A DNA stretch of 5,332 bases from Syntrophobacteria bacterium (GCA_029289015.1 JARFUL010000107.1:1-5332), one strand, 5' to 3'. Shown: positions 1 to 5,332, counted from the first letter of the stretch. The notes: generated by a model from the sequence alone, not told the origin. Made by a program: numbers and translations.

Positions 1-135
1 GGGTATGTTCTCCTCTCTGCAGAGATCGATGAGCCACCTGGTCAGGGGCCTGTGGGAGATCGCGCCGGGGTCGAACCACCGGATCTGGACCCCGCTACCC
101 AGCGCGGTAAGTATCTGAAGGAACTGCTCTTCCAC
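1..135 (-). CDS. Partial frame resembling the C-terminal half of an M42 aminopeptidase, cut by the left edge
   Basis: On the minus strand the frame is open for 45 codons from a GTG at 133-135 to the window edge, with codon use (mostly G/C third bases) like the real genes nearby. An in-frame TAG at 139-141, the stop of the preceding gene, bounds it. Residues about 13-45 (GSGVQIRWFDPGAISH, then RWL, then ENIP) line up without gaps with the segment GKGVAI...D...I.H....RWL...IP that I recall from M42 TET aminopeptidases, metal-dependent cytosolic enzymes that trim peptides. In that family this segment lies well past residue 200, so a protein starting here would lack the N-terminal metal ligands. 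It may be a gene remnant or a short relative. No strong ribosome binding site precedes the GTG; only a G-rich stretch is seen. The zinc-binding and substrate residues that normally follow lie outside the window, so activity cannot be judged. Confidence 0.45.
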   Translation of the reverse strand, partial: MEEQFLQILTALGSGVQIRWFDPGAISHRPLTRWLIDLCREENIP

Positions 136-138
136 GGC

Positions 139-342
139 CTACACCCCGCCCTGGCTCACCAGCCGGGCAAAGTGCTCGAAGGACCTGTCAAAGGTGGCCT
201 CCGCGTCGGGGCTGAAACAGCATCCCGGAAGCTCGCGGGACAATAGATGGTACTGGAGACACTCGCAGCAGTTGCCCTTCTTGTCGCAGGGCTCATAGGT
301 GCACGCGCACCGGGCGAGGTTCGCTTCCCTCACGCAATCCAT
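139..342 (-). CDS. Small cysteine-rich protein, DUF6485 type
   Basis: This is a 67-residue soluble protein with no signal peptide or membrane segment. It has nine cysteines (3, 12, 14, 19, 25, 26, 28, 41, 42) and His32. The pattern CxCTYxPC..KGxCCECLxYH...ELPGCCF.....TFDRSFEHFA matches what I know as the DUF6485 family, short proteins of unknown function found mostly in anaerobes. The spacing of Cys and His suggests a bound metal (zinc or an iron-sulfur cluster), which is inference. The ATG at 340-342 is supported by AAAAAGGAG about nine bases upstream and by a consensus-like promoter 30 to 60 bases further up. The length is normal for the family and the stop is TAG. It is divergent from pyrB and directly followed by the M42-like frame, with only three bases between its stop and that GTG, so the two may be cotranscribed. 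Its function is unknown. Confidence 0.85.
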   Translation of the reverse strand: MDCVREANLARCACTYEPCDKKGNCCECLQYHLLSRELPGCCFSPDAEATFDRSFEHFARLVSQGGV

Positions 343-379
343 AGCGCAAAATCTCCTTTTTGCATTTTATTAACCAAGG

Positions 380-408
380 AGTCTAGCCGAGATTAGGGCC
401 CGTGTCAA
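380..408 (-). promoter_or_regulatory. Sigma-70-type promoter for the cysteine-rich gene
   Basis: Read on the minus strand, a perfect -35 box TTGACA (403-408) is followed after exactly 17 bases by TAGACT (380-385), which matches four of six positions of the -10 consensus. Transcription would start near 373. This gives a leader of about 30 bases that contains the AAGGAG ribosome binding site. Box quality and placement make this the most convincing promoter in the window. Confidence 0.7.
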
Positions 409-423
409 AGCATCGTCTCACGG

Positions 424-452
424 GTAAACCGGGGGGCCGGGCCCCCGGTAAC
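424..452. repeat. GC-rich inverted repeat between the two divergent promoters
   Basis: The arms ACCGGGGG (428-435) and CCCCCGGT (442-449) are perfectly complementary around a six-base centre. A further GT/AC pair (424-425 with 451-452) lies outside a small internal bulge. The element lies between the -35 boxes of the two divergent promoters, so neither predicted transcript would contain it. It could be a DNA-level operator or simply a stable hairpin. No run of T follows it directly on either strand. Confidence 0.5.
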
Positions 453-477
453 GGGAGCTGGACCCGGGAATTTTTTT
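444..477 (+). terminator. Weak rho-independent terminator-like element
   Basis: CCCGG (444-448) can pair with CCGGG (464-468). Alternatively CGGG (452-455) can pair with CCCG (463-466) around a seven-base loop. Either hairpin is followed by AA and seven T (471-477), the usual order for intrinsic termination on the plus strand. The stems are only four or five base pairs, and the left arm competes with the stronger palindrome at 428-449. No plus-strand gene or clear plus promoter lies upstream, so its job may be to shield pyrB from read-through, or it may be chance. Confidence 0.35.
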
Positions 478-493
478 GCCGCGATGTAAACCC

Positions 494-522
494 TTGAAAG
501 GCGAAGGTGATTGTTGTAAATT
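494..522 (+). promoter_or_regulatory. Sigma-70-type promoter for pyrB and the genes behind it
   Basis: TTGAAA (494-499, five of six to the -35 consensus) is separated by exactly 17 bases from TAAATT (517-522, four of six to the -10 consensus). Start of transcription would fall near 529, leaving a leader of about 33 bases to the GTG at 562 or 48 to the TTG at 577. That leader is too short for a classical terminator/antiterminator attenuator, and no PyrR-type binding loop was recognised in it. Confidence 0.6.
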
Positions 523-561
523 AAGCGGAGGGTCTGAGCGCTTTTCCATTCCCTGCCAACT

Positions 562-1503
562 GTGAGGTCGTCTCTTTTGGAGTTTAAAAAACGTCACCTT
601 CTGGGTATCGAAGACTTAGACAGGGACAATATTTCATTTATTCTTGAGACGGCCGCTTCCTTCAAAGAGGTCTCCCAACGGCTCATAAAGAAGGTCCCCA
701 CCCTGAGGGGCCGCTCCGTGGTGCTGATCTTCTACGAGCCCTCCACCCGGACCCGGGTCTCCTTCGAGATGGCGGCCAAGAGGCTAAGCGCAGACACCTT
801 CAGCCTCTCCAAGGCCACCTCCTCGGTGACCAAGGGGGAGACCCTGTTGGATACCGCGAAGAACGTGGAGGCCATGGCCCCGGACCTCATCGTGATCCGC
901 CACCCTGCTGCCGGCGCGCCCCACTTCCTCGCCCAGCGGCTCAGCTGCGGGGTGATAAACGCGGGGGACGGCGCGCACGAGCACCCCTCCCAGGCGCTTT
1001 TGGACATGCTCACCGTAAAGGAGCACCTGGGAAGGATCGAGGGGTTGAAGATAGTCATTTTGGGTGATATAAGCCACAGCCGGGTGGCCAGGTCCAACAT
1101 CCTCGGCTTCACCAGGATGGGCGCCCGGGTCGTGGTTTCGGGCCCCGCGACCATGATCCCCCCGGGCATCGAAAACCTGGGCGCCCAGGTGGATCTCAAC
1201 CCGGACCGCGCGCTGGAAGGAGCGGACGTGGTCATGGCCCTGAGGATCCAGAAGGAGCGCCAGGACGAGTCGCTCTTCCCCACCCTGAGGGAGTACTCCA
1301 TCCACTACGGGGTGAACCTCGCGAGGCTAAAAAGGGCCAAGGAGGGCGCGCTGGTGATGCATCCGGGCCCGATAAACCGGGGGGTGGAGCTCGACCCCGC
1401 GGTTGCGGACGGGCCCTACTCGGTGATCCTCGACCAGGTGGCCAACGGGGTGGCTGTCCGCATGGCGCTTCTCTTCCTTCTCATGGGCGGAGGAAAGGCT
1501 TAG
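562..1503 (+). CDS. pyrB: Aspartate carbamoyltransferase catalytic subunit
   Basis: PyrB joins carbamoyl phosphate and L-aspartate to give N-carbamoyl-L-aspartate, the committed step of cytosolic UMP synthesis. The 313-residue frame has the normal family length. It shows the carbamoyl phosphate loop STRTR at 61-65, the mobile loop with Ser88 and Lys91 (SSVTKGET), RHP at 113-115, HPSQ at 141-144, the aspartate-domain motif GDISHSRVARS at 168-178, the aspartate-binding RIQKER at 228-233, and HPGPINRG at 267-274. No key residue is missing. The start is uncertain. The GTG at 562 has no ribosome binding site, whereas the TTG at 577 (308 residues, beginning near the FKKRHLLGIEDL stretch typical of the family N-terminus) has GAGG nine bases upstream. 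I list the longer form. pyrC follows directly on the same strand; no pyrI regulatory-chain gene is seen. Confidence 0.97.
   Translation: MRSSLLEFKKRHLLGIEDLDRDNISFILETAASFKEVSQRLIKKVPTLRGRSVVLIFYEPSTRTRVSFEMAAKRLSADTFSLSKATSSVTKGETLLDTAKNVEAMAPDLIVIRHPAAGAPHFLAQRLSCGVINAGDGAHEHPSQALLDMLTVKEHLGRIEGLKIVILGDISHSRVARSNILGFTRMGARVVVSGPATMIPPGIENLGAQVDLNPDRALEGADVVMALRIQKERQDESLFPTLREYSIHYGVNLARLKRAKEGALVMHPGPINRGVELDPAVADGPYSVILDQVANGVAVRMALLFLLMGGGKA
564..567 (+). promoter_or_regulatory. Ribosome binding site favouring a later pyrB start
   Basis: GAGG at 564-567 sits nine bases before the TTG codon at 577-579. The 12 or so bases before the GTG at 562 are pyrimidine-rich and contain no purine tract. 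This argues for translation from TTG577, removing five residues from the N-terminus. Confidence 0.4.
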
Positions 1504-2793
1504 GTGAAAGTTCTCATCAAGGGAGGAAGACTCCTTGACCCCGCTTCCAACACCGACGGGGAGCGGGACGTTCTGGTGGATGGCGCGACCATCGCGGCTG
1601 TGGGGCCGAATATCGAACCCCCCGGTGACGCGAAGGTGGTGGACGCGTCCGGGCTCTGGGTCATGCCGGGGCTCATTGACATGCACGTCCATCTGAGGGA
1701 GCCGGGCCAGGAATACAAGGAGAACATCGCGACCGGGACGCTCGCGGCCGCGGCCGGCGGGTTCACCACGGTCTGCTGCATGGCCAACACCGACCCTGTG
1801 AACGATACGCCCGCGGTGACGGAGTTTATTCTGAAAAAGGCCCTCAAGGAGGGATCTGCTAGGGTCCTTCCCGTGGGCGCGGTCTCCAAGGGTCTTGAGG
1901 GAAAAGAGCTTGCCGAGATGGGCGAGATGCAGGCCGCGGGCACGATCGCGGCCAGCGACGACGGCAGGTCCGTAATGGACGTGAGGCTCATGCGCAGGGC
2001 CCTGGAGTATGCCAGGGGGCTGGACCTCCTTATCATAAGCCATCCTGAAGATCACAACCTCACCCGCCACGGGGTGATCCACGAGGGCGAGGTCTCAACC
2101 CGGTTGGGTCTCGACGGAATGCCGGCCCAGGCCGAGGAGATAGCCGTGGCCCGGGAGCTCTCGCTCCTCGAGCTAACCCGCGGCCGGCTCCACTTCGCGC
2201 ACGTGTCCACCCGGGGCGCGGTCCAGGCCATAAAGAGGGCCAAGGACCGGGGGCTCGCGGCAACCGCGGAGGTCACCCCCCACCACTTCACCCTCACCCA
2301 CGAGGCCACAGCAGCCTATGACCCGGATTTCAAGATGAATCCCCCCCTGAGACCCGAAGAGGACATCAAGGCCCTAAAGGAGGGCCTGGCCGACGGCACC
2401 ATCGACGCGATCGCGACGGACCACGCGCCCCACGCGCCCTGGGAGAAAGAGGTGGAGTTCGTGTACGCGCCCTTCGGGGTGGTGGGGCTGGAGACCGCGC
2501 TGGCCGTTACCATGCGCCTGGTGGACGAAGGGGTCCTCGAACTCCTCGACGCGGTGAAAAAGCTCACCTCGGGACCGGCCAAGATTTTGGGCATCGACGC
2601 GGGCCGTCTGTCCGAGGGAGCGGTCGCGGACATAGTCCTCTTCGACCCTGGAAAGAGCTGGGTGGTGGACCCCGAGGCCTTTCTTTCCAAGGGCAAAAAC
2701 AGCGCGTTCAAGGGGATGACCCTCAAGGGCGCGGTCGCACTTACCCTGTTTGAAGGAAACCCGGTCTTCGATCCCGAAGGGCTCGTTTCGTAG
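1504..2793 (+). CDS. pyrC: Dihydroorotase, type I
   Basis: PyrC cyclises N-carbamoyl-L-aspartate to dihydroorotate, the next step after PyrB, as a zinc amidohydrolase in the cytosol. The 429-residue protein has the usual length of type I bacterial dihydroorotases. Residues visible are the metal ligands of HVH (His61, His63) in a GLIDMHVHLREPG stretch, substrate-binding Arg65 and Asn95, SDDG at 151-154 carrying the bridging aspartate, His180 (SHPED), His233 (AHVSTRG) and Asp306 in ATDHAPH. PFGVVGLE at 323-330 is also typical. All expected catalytic residues are present, so this is not one of the inactive PyrC-like partners known in some bacteria. The GTG start follows the pyrB TAG with no gap, and GGAGG at 1489-1493 lies ten bases upstream inside pyrB, so the two are very likely cotranscribed and perhaps translationally coupled. 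Type I enzymes can form complexes with PyrB; that is family knowledge, not visible here. Confidence 0.97.
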   Translation: MKVLIKGGRLLDPASNTDGERDVLVDGATIAAVGPNIEPPGDAKVVDASGLWVMPGLIDMHVHLREPGQEYKENIATGTLAAAAGGFTTVCCMANTDPVNDTPAVTEFILKKALKEGSARVLPVGAVSKGLEGKELAEMGEMQAAGTIAASDDGRSVMDVRLMRRALEYARGLDLLIISHPEDHNLTRHGVIHEGEVSTRLGLDGMPAQAEEIAVARELSLLELTRGRLHFAHVSTRGAVQAIKRAKDRGLAATAEVTPHHFTLTHEATAAYDPDFKMNPPLRPEEDIKALKEGLADGTIDAIATDHAPHAPWEKEVEFVYAPFGVVGLETALAVTMRLVDEGVLELLDAVKKLTSGPAKILGIDAGRLSEGAVADIVLFDPGKSWVVDPEAFLSKGKNSAFKGMTLKGAVALTLFEGNPVFDPEGLVS

Positions 2794-2852
2794 GGCCGGA
2801 CTATTTACCTCGGGCAGGTCGAGATTCTTAACTTCATCCAAGGCTAAAGGAC
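2794..2852 (+). other. 59-bp gap between pyrC and the regulator
   Basis: No hairpin with a T run, no -24/-12 element and no convincing -35/-10 pair was seen. The stretch is more AT-rich than the flanking genes and ends in two purine tracts, AAGG at 2840-2843 and AAAGG at 2846-2850. Only the first is well spaced (nine bases) for the TTG start of the regulator; the second is two bases away and too close. Confidence 0.4.
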
Positions 2853-4292
2853 TTGAGCACAGGCAGCGCAAAGCGTGTTCTGGTAGTGGACGACGAACTC
2901 TCCATGCGGGAGCTCCTGGAGATCACCTTCACCTCCGAGGGCTTCGACGTGGTGCTGGCCGAGTCCGGCCACAAGGCCATTGAGAAGCTCCGGGACAACG
3001 GCTTCGACCTGGTGATCACCGACATCCGGATGGACGACGTGGACGGCCTGGAGGTGCTGAGGGCCTGCAAGGCCAAAAAGCCGGACACCGCGGTGATCAT
3101 AATATCCGCGTACGCGTCCACCGAGACCGCGGTGGAGGCCATGCGCGAGGGCGCGTACGACTACCTGCCCAAGCCCTTTGACATAAACGACCTCATCACC
3201 GTAGTGAAGGAGGCCCTGACCCGGCGCCCCGCGCTCACCGACGAGGCCGGGGAGGTGGAGTGGGCCACCAGCTACAGGCTCCACTTCGGCGCGCTGGTGG
3301 GCGAGTCCATCCAGATGCAGAAGATCTACCACCTGACCAAGCAGGTGGCCTCGGCCACGAGCAACGTTCTGGTCACAGGCGAGTCCGGCACTGGAAAGGA
3401 GCTGGTCGCGAGGGCCATCCACCTCAACTCCCCCCGCCAGGACATGCCCTTCATGGTGGTGCACTGCGGCGGCATACCTGAGACCCTCATGGAGTCGGAG
3501 CTCTTCGGCCACAAGAAGGGCGCGTTCACCGGCGCGACCACCGACAAGATCGGGCTCTTCAAGGCCGCGGACCAGGGCACGATCTTTCTGGACGAGATCT
3601 CCGAGCTCTCCCCCACGATCCAGGTGAAGCTCCTGAGGGTGGTCCAGGACAAGACCTTCAAGATGGTGGGGGGCACCGAGGACCTGAAGGTGGACGTGAG
3701 GATCATCTCCGCGACCAACCGGGACCTGGAGCAGGAGGTGATGGCCGGGAGGTTCAGGGAAGATCTCTTCTTCCGCCTCAACGTCCTGCCCATGCGGTTG
3801 CCCCCGCTCAGGGGGAGGCCGGAGGACATCCCGCTGCTGGCCCAGCATTTCCTCGACAAGTACGCGAAGGAGATGGACAAGGACCTAAAGCGCATCTCAA
3901 CCTACGCGCTCGAGATACTCAAGGGATACAACTTCCCGGGCAACGTCCGGGAGCTGGAGAACATAATAGAGCGGTCGGTGGCTCTTGAGGCCTCGTCCAT
4001 AGTGCTCCCGGAAAGCCTCACCCTGTCTGCGTTCAAGACCCATATCGACAGCATAGGCCGGGACCCCGAGAGGATGGACTTCTCCCTTATCAAGCCGGAG
4101 TTCAAGGAGGGGTTCAGCCTCGACAAGGTCCTCGAGGAGCTGGACAAGGAGCTTGTGCTCAAGGCCCTCGAGGAGTCCCGGGGGGTGCGCCAGAAGGCCG
4201 CGGAGCTTCTGGGCATAACCCAGCGCTCCCTGAGGTACCGCATAGGAAAGTTCAGCTCCGGGCAGCCGGAGGACAAGGAGCAGGAAGATTGA
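2853..4292 (+). CDS. Sigma-54-dependent response regulator, NtrC family, PilR-like
   Basis: This is a 479-residue transcription activator of the NtrC class. An N-terminal receiver domain (about 7-125) has the acidic pair Asp13/Asp14, phospho-acceptor Asp57 (VITDIRM), Ser85 and Lys107. The central AAA+ domain (about 145-385) has Walker A GESGTGKE at 176-183, the sigma-54 contact loop GAFTGA at 223-228, Walker B IFLDE at 244-248, RFRED at 300-304 and FPGNVRELEN at 361-370. A C-terminal Fis-type helix-turn-helix covers about 443-467 (AAELLGITQRSLRYRI). All motifs for phosphorylation, ATP hydrolysis and sigma-54 remodelling are intact. The receiver (SAYASTETAVEAM, YLPKPFDI) and the tail resemble PilR, the type IV pilus regulator, but target genes cannot be inferred. 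No histidine kinase is adjacent. The TTG start is chosen because the next candidate, a GTG at codon 12, would cut into the first beta strand. The stop is TGA; the lipoprotein gene starts 17 bases later. Confidence 0.93.
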   Translation: MSTGSAKRVLVVDDELSMRELLEITFTSEGFDVVLAESGHKAIEKLRDNGFDLVITDIRMDDVDGLEVLRACKAKKPDTAVIIISAYASTETAVEAMREGAYDYLPKPFDINDLITVVKEALTRRPALTDEAGEVEWATSYRLHFGALVGESIQMQKIYHLTKQVASATSNVLVTGESGTGKELVARAIHLNSPRQDMPFMVVHCGGIPETLMESELFGHKKGAFTGATTDKIGLFKAADQGTIFLDEISELSPTIQVKLLRVVQDKTFKMVGGTEDLKVDVRIISATNRDLEQEVMAGRFREDLFFRLNVLPMRLPPLRGRPEDIPLLAQHFLDKYAKEMDKDLKRISTYALEILKGYNFPGNVRELENIIERSVALEASSIVLPESLTLSAFKTHIDSIGRDPERMDFSLIKPEFKEGFSLDKVLEELDKELVLKALEESRGVRQKAAELLGITQRSLRYRIGKFSSGQPEDKEQED

Positions 4293-4309
4293 CATCGAGG
4301 AAGAATAGT

Positions 4310-4744
4310 ATGAAGCGGTGGCCCCTGATTCTCGGTCTGGTCTGCGTAGTATTGCTCGGGTGCTCGGCCCCCGGCCAGGTGACCCTAAAGGTCTCCGCGT
4401 CCCGGAGCCTGGCCCTGGTGGACGGCCCGCCCAGAAAGGTGGAGGTCTGCATCTACCAGCTCAGGAGGGTGGAGCCCTTCAGGGAGCTCAGGTCCTACCC
4501 CGAGGGGCTCGAGAGGCTCTATGAGTGCGCGCCCTTCCACGAGTCCGTGGTAACGGTGGAAAGATTCGAGGTGGCGCCCGGCGCGAGGTTCTCCCGGAAG
4601 GTGACCAGGGCCAAGGACGCTAAATACATGGCCGTGGTGGCCCGGTTCCCGGAGAAATCCAAAGGGCCCGTGGCCAGGTATACACCCTTTGACGACGAGA
4701 TAGTCCATCTCTACCTGGGCAAAGAGAGCCTCTCGTTCCACTAG
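4310..4744 (+). CDS. TssJ/VasD-like outer-membrane lipoprotein (type VI secretion family)
   Basis: This is a 144-residue lipoprotein precursor. MKRW is followed by a hydrophobic stretch and the lipobox LLGC (15-18). Ser at +2 predicts transport to the outer membrane. The mature part resembles TssJ, the lipoprotein that anchors the type VI secretion membrane complex by binding TssM in the periplasm. Features shared are VTLKVSASRSL near the start, VEVCIYQL at 44-51, a following Phe57, an APGARF turn at 89-94 and YMAVVARF at 106-113. Two further cysteines (47 and 73) could form a disulfide. I chose the ATG at 4310 because GAGG (4297-4300) lies nine bases upstream and the signal peptide then begins with Lys-Arg; an in-frame TTG at 4289 would add seven residues and overlap the regulator's stop. 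No other type VI gene is in the window. The lipoprotein call is firm and the TssJ assignment likely but from memory of the family pattern. Confidence 0.8.
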   Translation: MKRWPLILGLVCVVLLGCSAPGQVTLKVSASRSLALVDGPPRKVEVCIYQLRRVEPFRELRSYPEGLERLYECAPFHESVVTVERFEVAPGARFSRKVTRAKDAKYMAVVARFPEKSKGPVARYTPFDDEIVHLYLGKESLSFH

Positions 4745-4780
4745 CCTTTTGAGCCGACTGCTGGCCCAATCATAAGGACC

Positions 4781-4786
4781 AAGGAG
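4781..4786 (+). promoter_or_regulatory. Strong ribosome binding site for the crotonase gene
   Basis: AAGGAG at 4781-4786 lies eight bases before the ATG at 4795 and fixes that start. It is the best ribosome binding site on the plus strand, in a 50-bp gap (4745-4794) that shows no terminator and no recognisable promoter. Confidence 0.7.
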
Positions 4787-4794
4787 ACGAAAAC

Positions 4795-5332
4795 ATGAGC
4801 ACCGACAACATCCTCTTTGAGGTGACCGACAGGGTGGGCGTCATTACCATCAACCGCCCCGAGGCCCTCAACGCGCTCAACAAGGTCACCCTCGAAGAGC
4901 TGGAAACCCTGCTCGGAGAGGTGGAGGGGAACGAATCCGTGAGGGCCCTCGTCATAACCGGCGCGGGGGACAAGGCCTTTGTGGCCGGGGCCGATATCCG
5001 GGAGCTCAAAGAGCTGGACGGGCCGGGAGCGCAGGCGCTCTCCCGCCGGGGCCAGATAATCACCCTGAAGATCGAGTCCATCCCCATTCCCGTGGTGGCC
5101 GCGGTGAACGGCTACGCGCTGGGCGGGGGGTTCGAGCTGGCCCTCGCGTGCGACTTCATCTACGCGTCCGAGAACGCCCGCTTCGGCCTGCCGGAGATAA
5201 ACCTGGGAATACTGCCCGGGTTCGGCGGCACCCAGAGGCTCTGCCGCCTGGTGGGGACCGCGAGAGCCCTGGAGATGTGCCTCACCGGCGACCAGATCGA
5301 CGCGGCGGAGGCCTTCAAGCTGGGGATAGTGA
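4795..5332 (+). CDS. Enoyl-CoA hydratase/isomerase family protein (crotonase), 3' end outside the window
   Basis: The first 179 codons of a crotonase-fold enzyme are present; the family is usually about 260 residues, so roughly 80 are missing at the right edge. It should hydrate trans-2-enoyl-CoA to 3-hydroxyacyl-CoA in the cytosol, as in beta-oxidation or butyrate-type metabolism. Visible are VITINRPEALNAL at 16-28, the first oxyanion-hole segment AGADI at 64-68, the second at NGYALGGGFELAL (105-117), and both catalytic glutamates of true hydratases, Glu114 (GGGFE) and Glu134 (GLPEINLG). These are followed by LPGFGGTQRL. Having both glutamates favours a hydratase such as 3-hydroxybutyryl-CoA dehydratase over isomerase or hydrolase relatives. 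Chain-length preference cannot be read from the sequence. The start is supported by a strong AAGGAG. The gene lies 50 bases behind the lipoprotein gene with no functional link apparent; it may begin an acyl-CoA gene cluster to the right. Confidence 0.93.
   Translation, partial: MSTDNILFEVTDRVGVITINRPEALNALNKVTLEELETLLGEVEGNESVRALVITGAGDKAFVAGADIRELKELDGPGAQALSRRGQIITLKIESIPIPVVAAVNGYALGGGFELALACDFIYASENARFGLPEINLGILPGFGGTQRLCRLVGTARALEMCLTGDQIDAAEAFKLGIV

Noticed and set aside
60..90. Minus-strand GGTGGTTCGACCCC resembling a tRNA T-arm
   Set aside because: The stem positions around TTCGAC do not pair, no acceptor or anticodon arm can be drawn around it, and the stretch is better explained as the codons for RWFDP.
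136..141. Read-through of the DUF6485 TAG into the M42-like frame as one recoded protein
   Set aside because: The DUF6485 protein has its normal family length at that stop, TAG is the commonest stop in this window, and no recoding signal was seen.
52..246. Plus-strand open frame of 64 codons
   Set aside because: It overlaps the well-supported DUF6485 gene and the M42-like frame on the other strand and has no recognisable motif.
523..561. PyrR-type attenuator in the pyrB leader
   Set aside because: The predicted leader is too short for terminator and antiterminator structures, and no PyrR-binding loop consensus was recognised.
1327..2082. Minus-strand open frame of 251 codons opposite the pyrB/pyrC junction, and similar ones opposite pyrB, pyrC and the lipoprotein gene
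   Set aside because: They lie opposite well-supported genes, show no family motif and have no consistent ribosome binding sites; they are shadows of the codon bias.
2844..3848. Long minus-strand open frame of 334 codons opposite the sigma-54 regulator gene
   Set aside because: It is antisense to a gene with complete, recognisable domains, has a low-complexity His/Gly/Leu/Arg-rich translation with no known motif, and such frames are common opposite GC-rich genes.
4289..4309. Upstream TTG start for the lipoprotein gene
   Set aside because: It would place seven extra polar residues before the signal peptide; the ATG at 4310 has GAGG at a proper distance and gives a textbook lipoprotein signal.
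4762..4777. TGGCCC before the crotonase gene as a possible -24/-12 sigma-54 promoter
   Set aside because: The GC expected twelve bases after the first G of GG is absent (AG at 4775-4776), so the essential -12 element is missing.

Overview
The window is GC-rich bacterial DNA, with third codon positions dominated by G and C. It reads as a normal chromosomal stretch from an anaerobic, Desulfobacterota-like (former Deltaproteobacteria) organism. The pointers are a small cysteine-rich DUF6485-type protein, a PilR/NtrC-type sigma-54 activator, a TssJ-like lipoprotein and a crotonase packed together. The lineage is an inference from gene content, not from a phylogenetic marker.

Layout: positions 1-342 are on the minus strand. 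They hold a 67-residue cysteine-rich protein, followed by the beginning of an open frame that leaves the window at its left edge and resembles the late part of an M42 (TET/glutamyl) aminopeptidase. Positions 343-561 form a divergent intergenic region. It has a good minus-strand promoter (TTGACA-17-TAGACT), a GC-rich palindrome with a weak hairpin and a T7 run after it, and a good plus-strand promoter (TTGAAA-17-TAAATT) just before pyrB.

From 562 to the right edge all genes are on the plus strand and closely spaced. They are pyrB (aspartate carbamoyltransferase), pyrC (dihydroorotase, starting on the base after the pyrB stop), a three-domain sigma-54 response regulator, a lipoprotein resembling the type VI secretion component TssJ, and an enoyl-CoA hydratase/isomerase family gene cut by the right edge. 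No convincing terminator was seen between 562 and 5332, so one transcript could cover all five, although the gaps of 59 and 50 bp could hide promoters.

PyrB and PyrC carry out consecutive steps of UMP synthesis: carbamoyl phosphate + aspartate to carbamoyl aspartate, then to dihydroorotate. Both keep their active-site residues. The regulator, the lipoprotein and the crotonase have no obvious link to pyrimidines. The oddest points are the TssJ-like lipoprotein with no other type VI secretion gene in view, directly behind a kinase-less PilR-like regulator, and the M42-like frame that seems to start in the middle of the family's fold. I did not find a clear new multi-gene system in these 5.3 kb.
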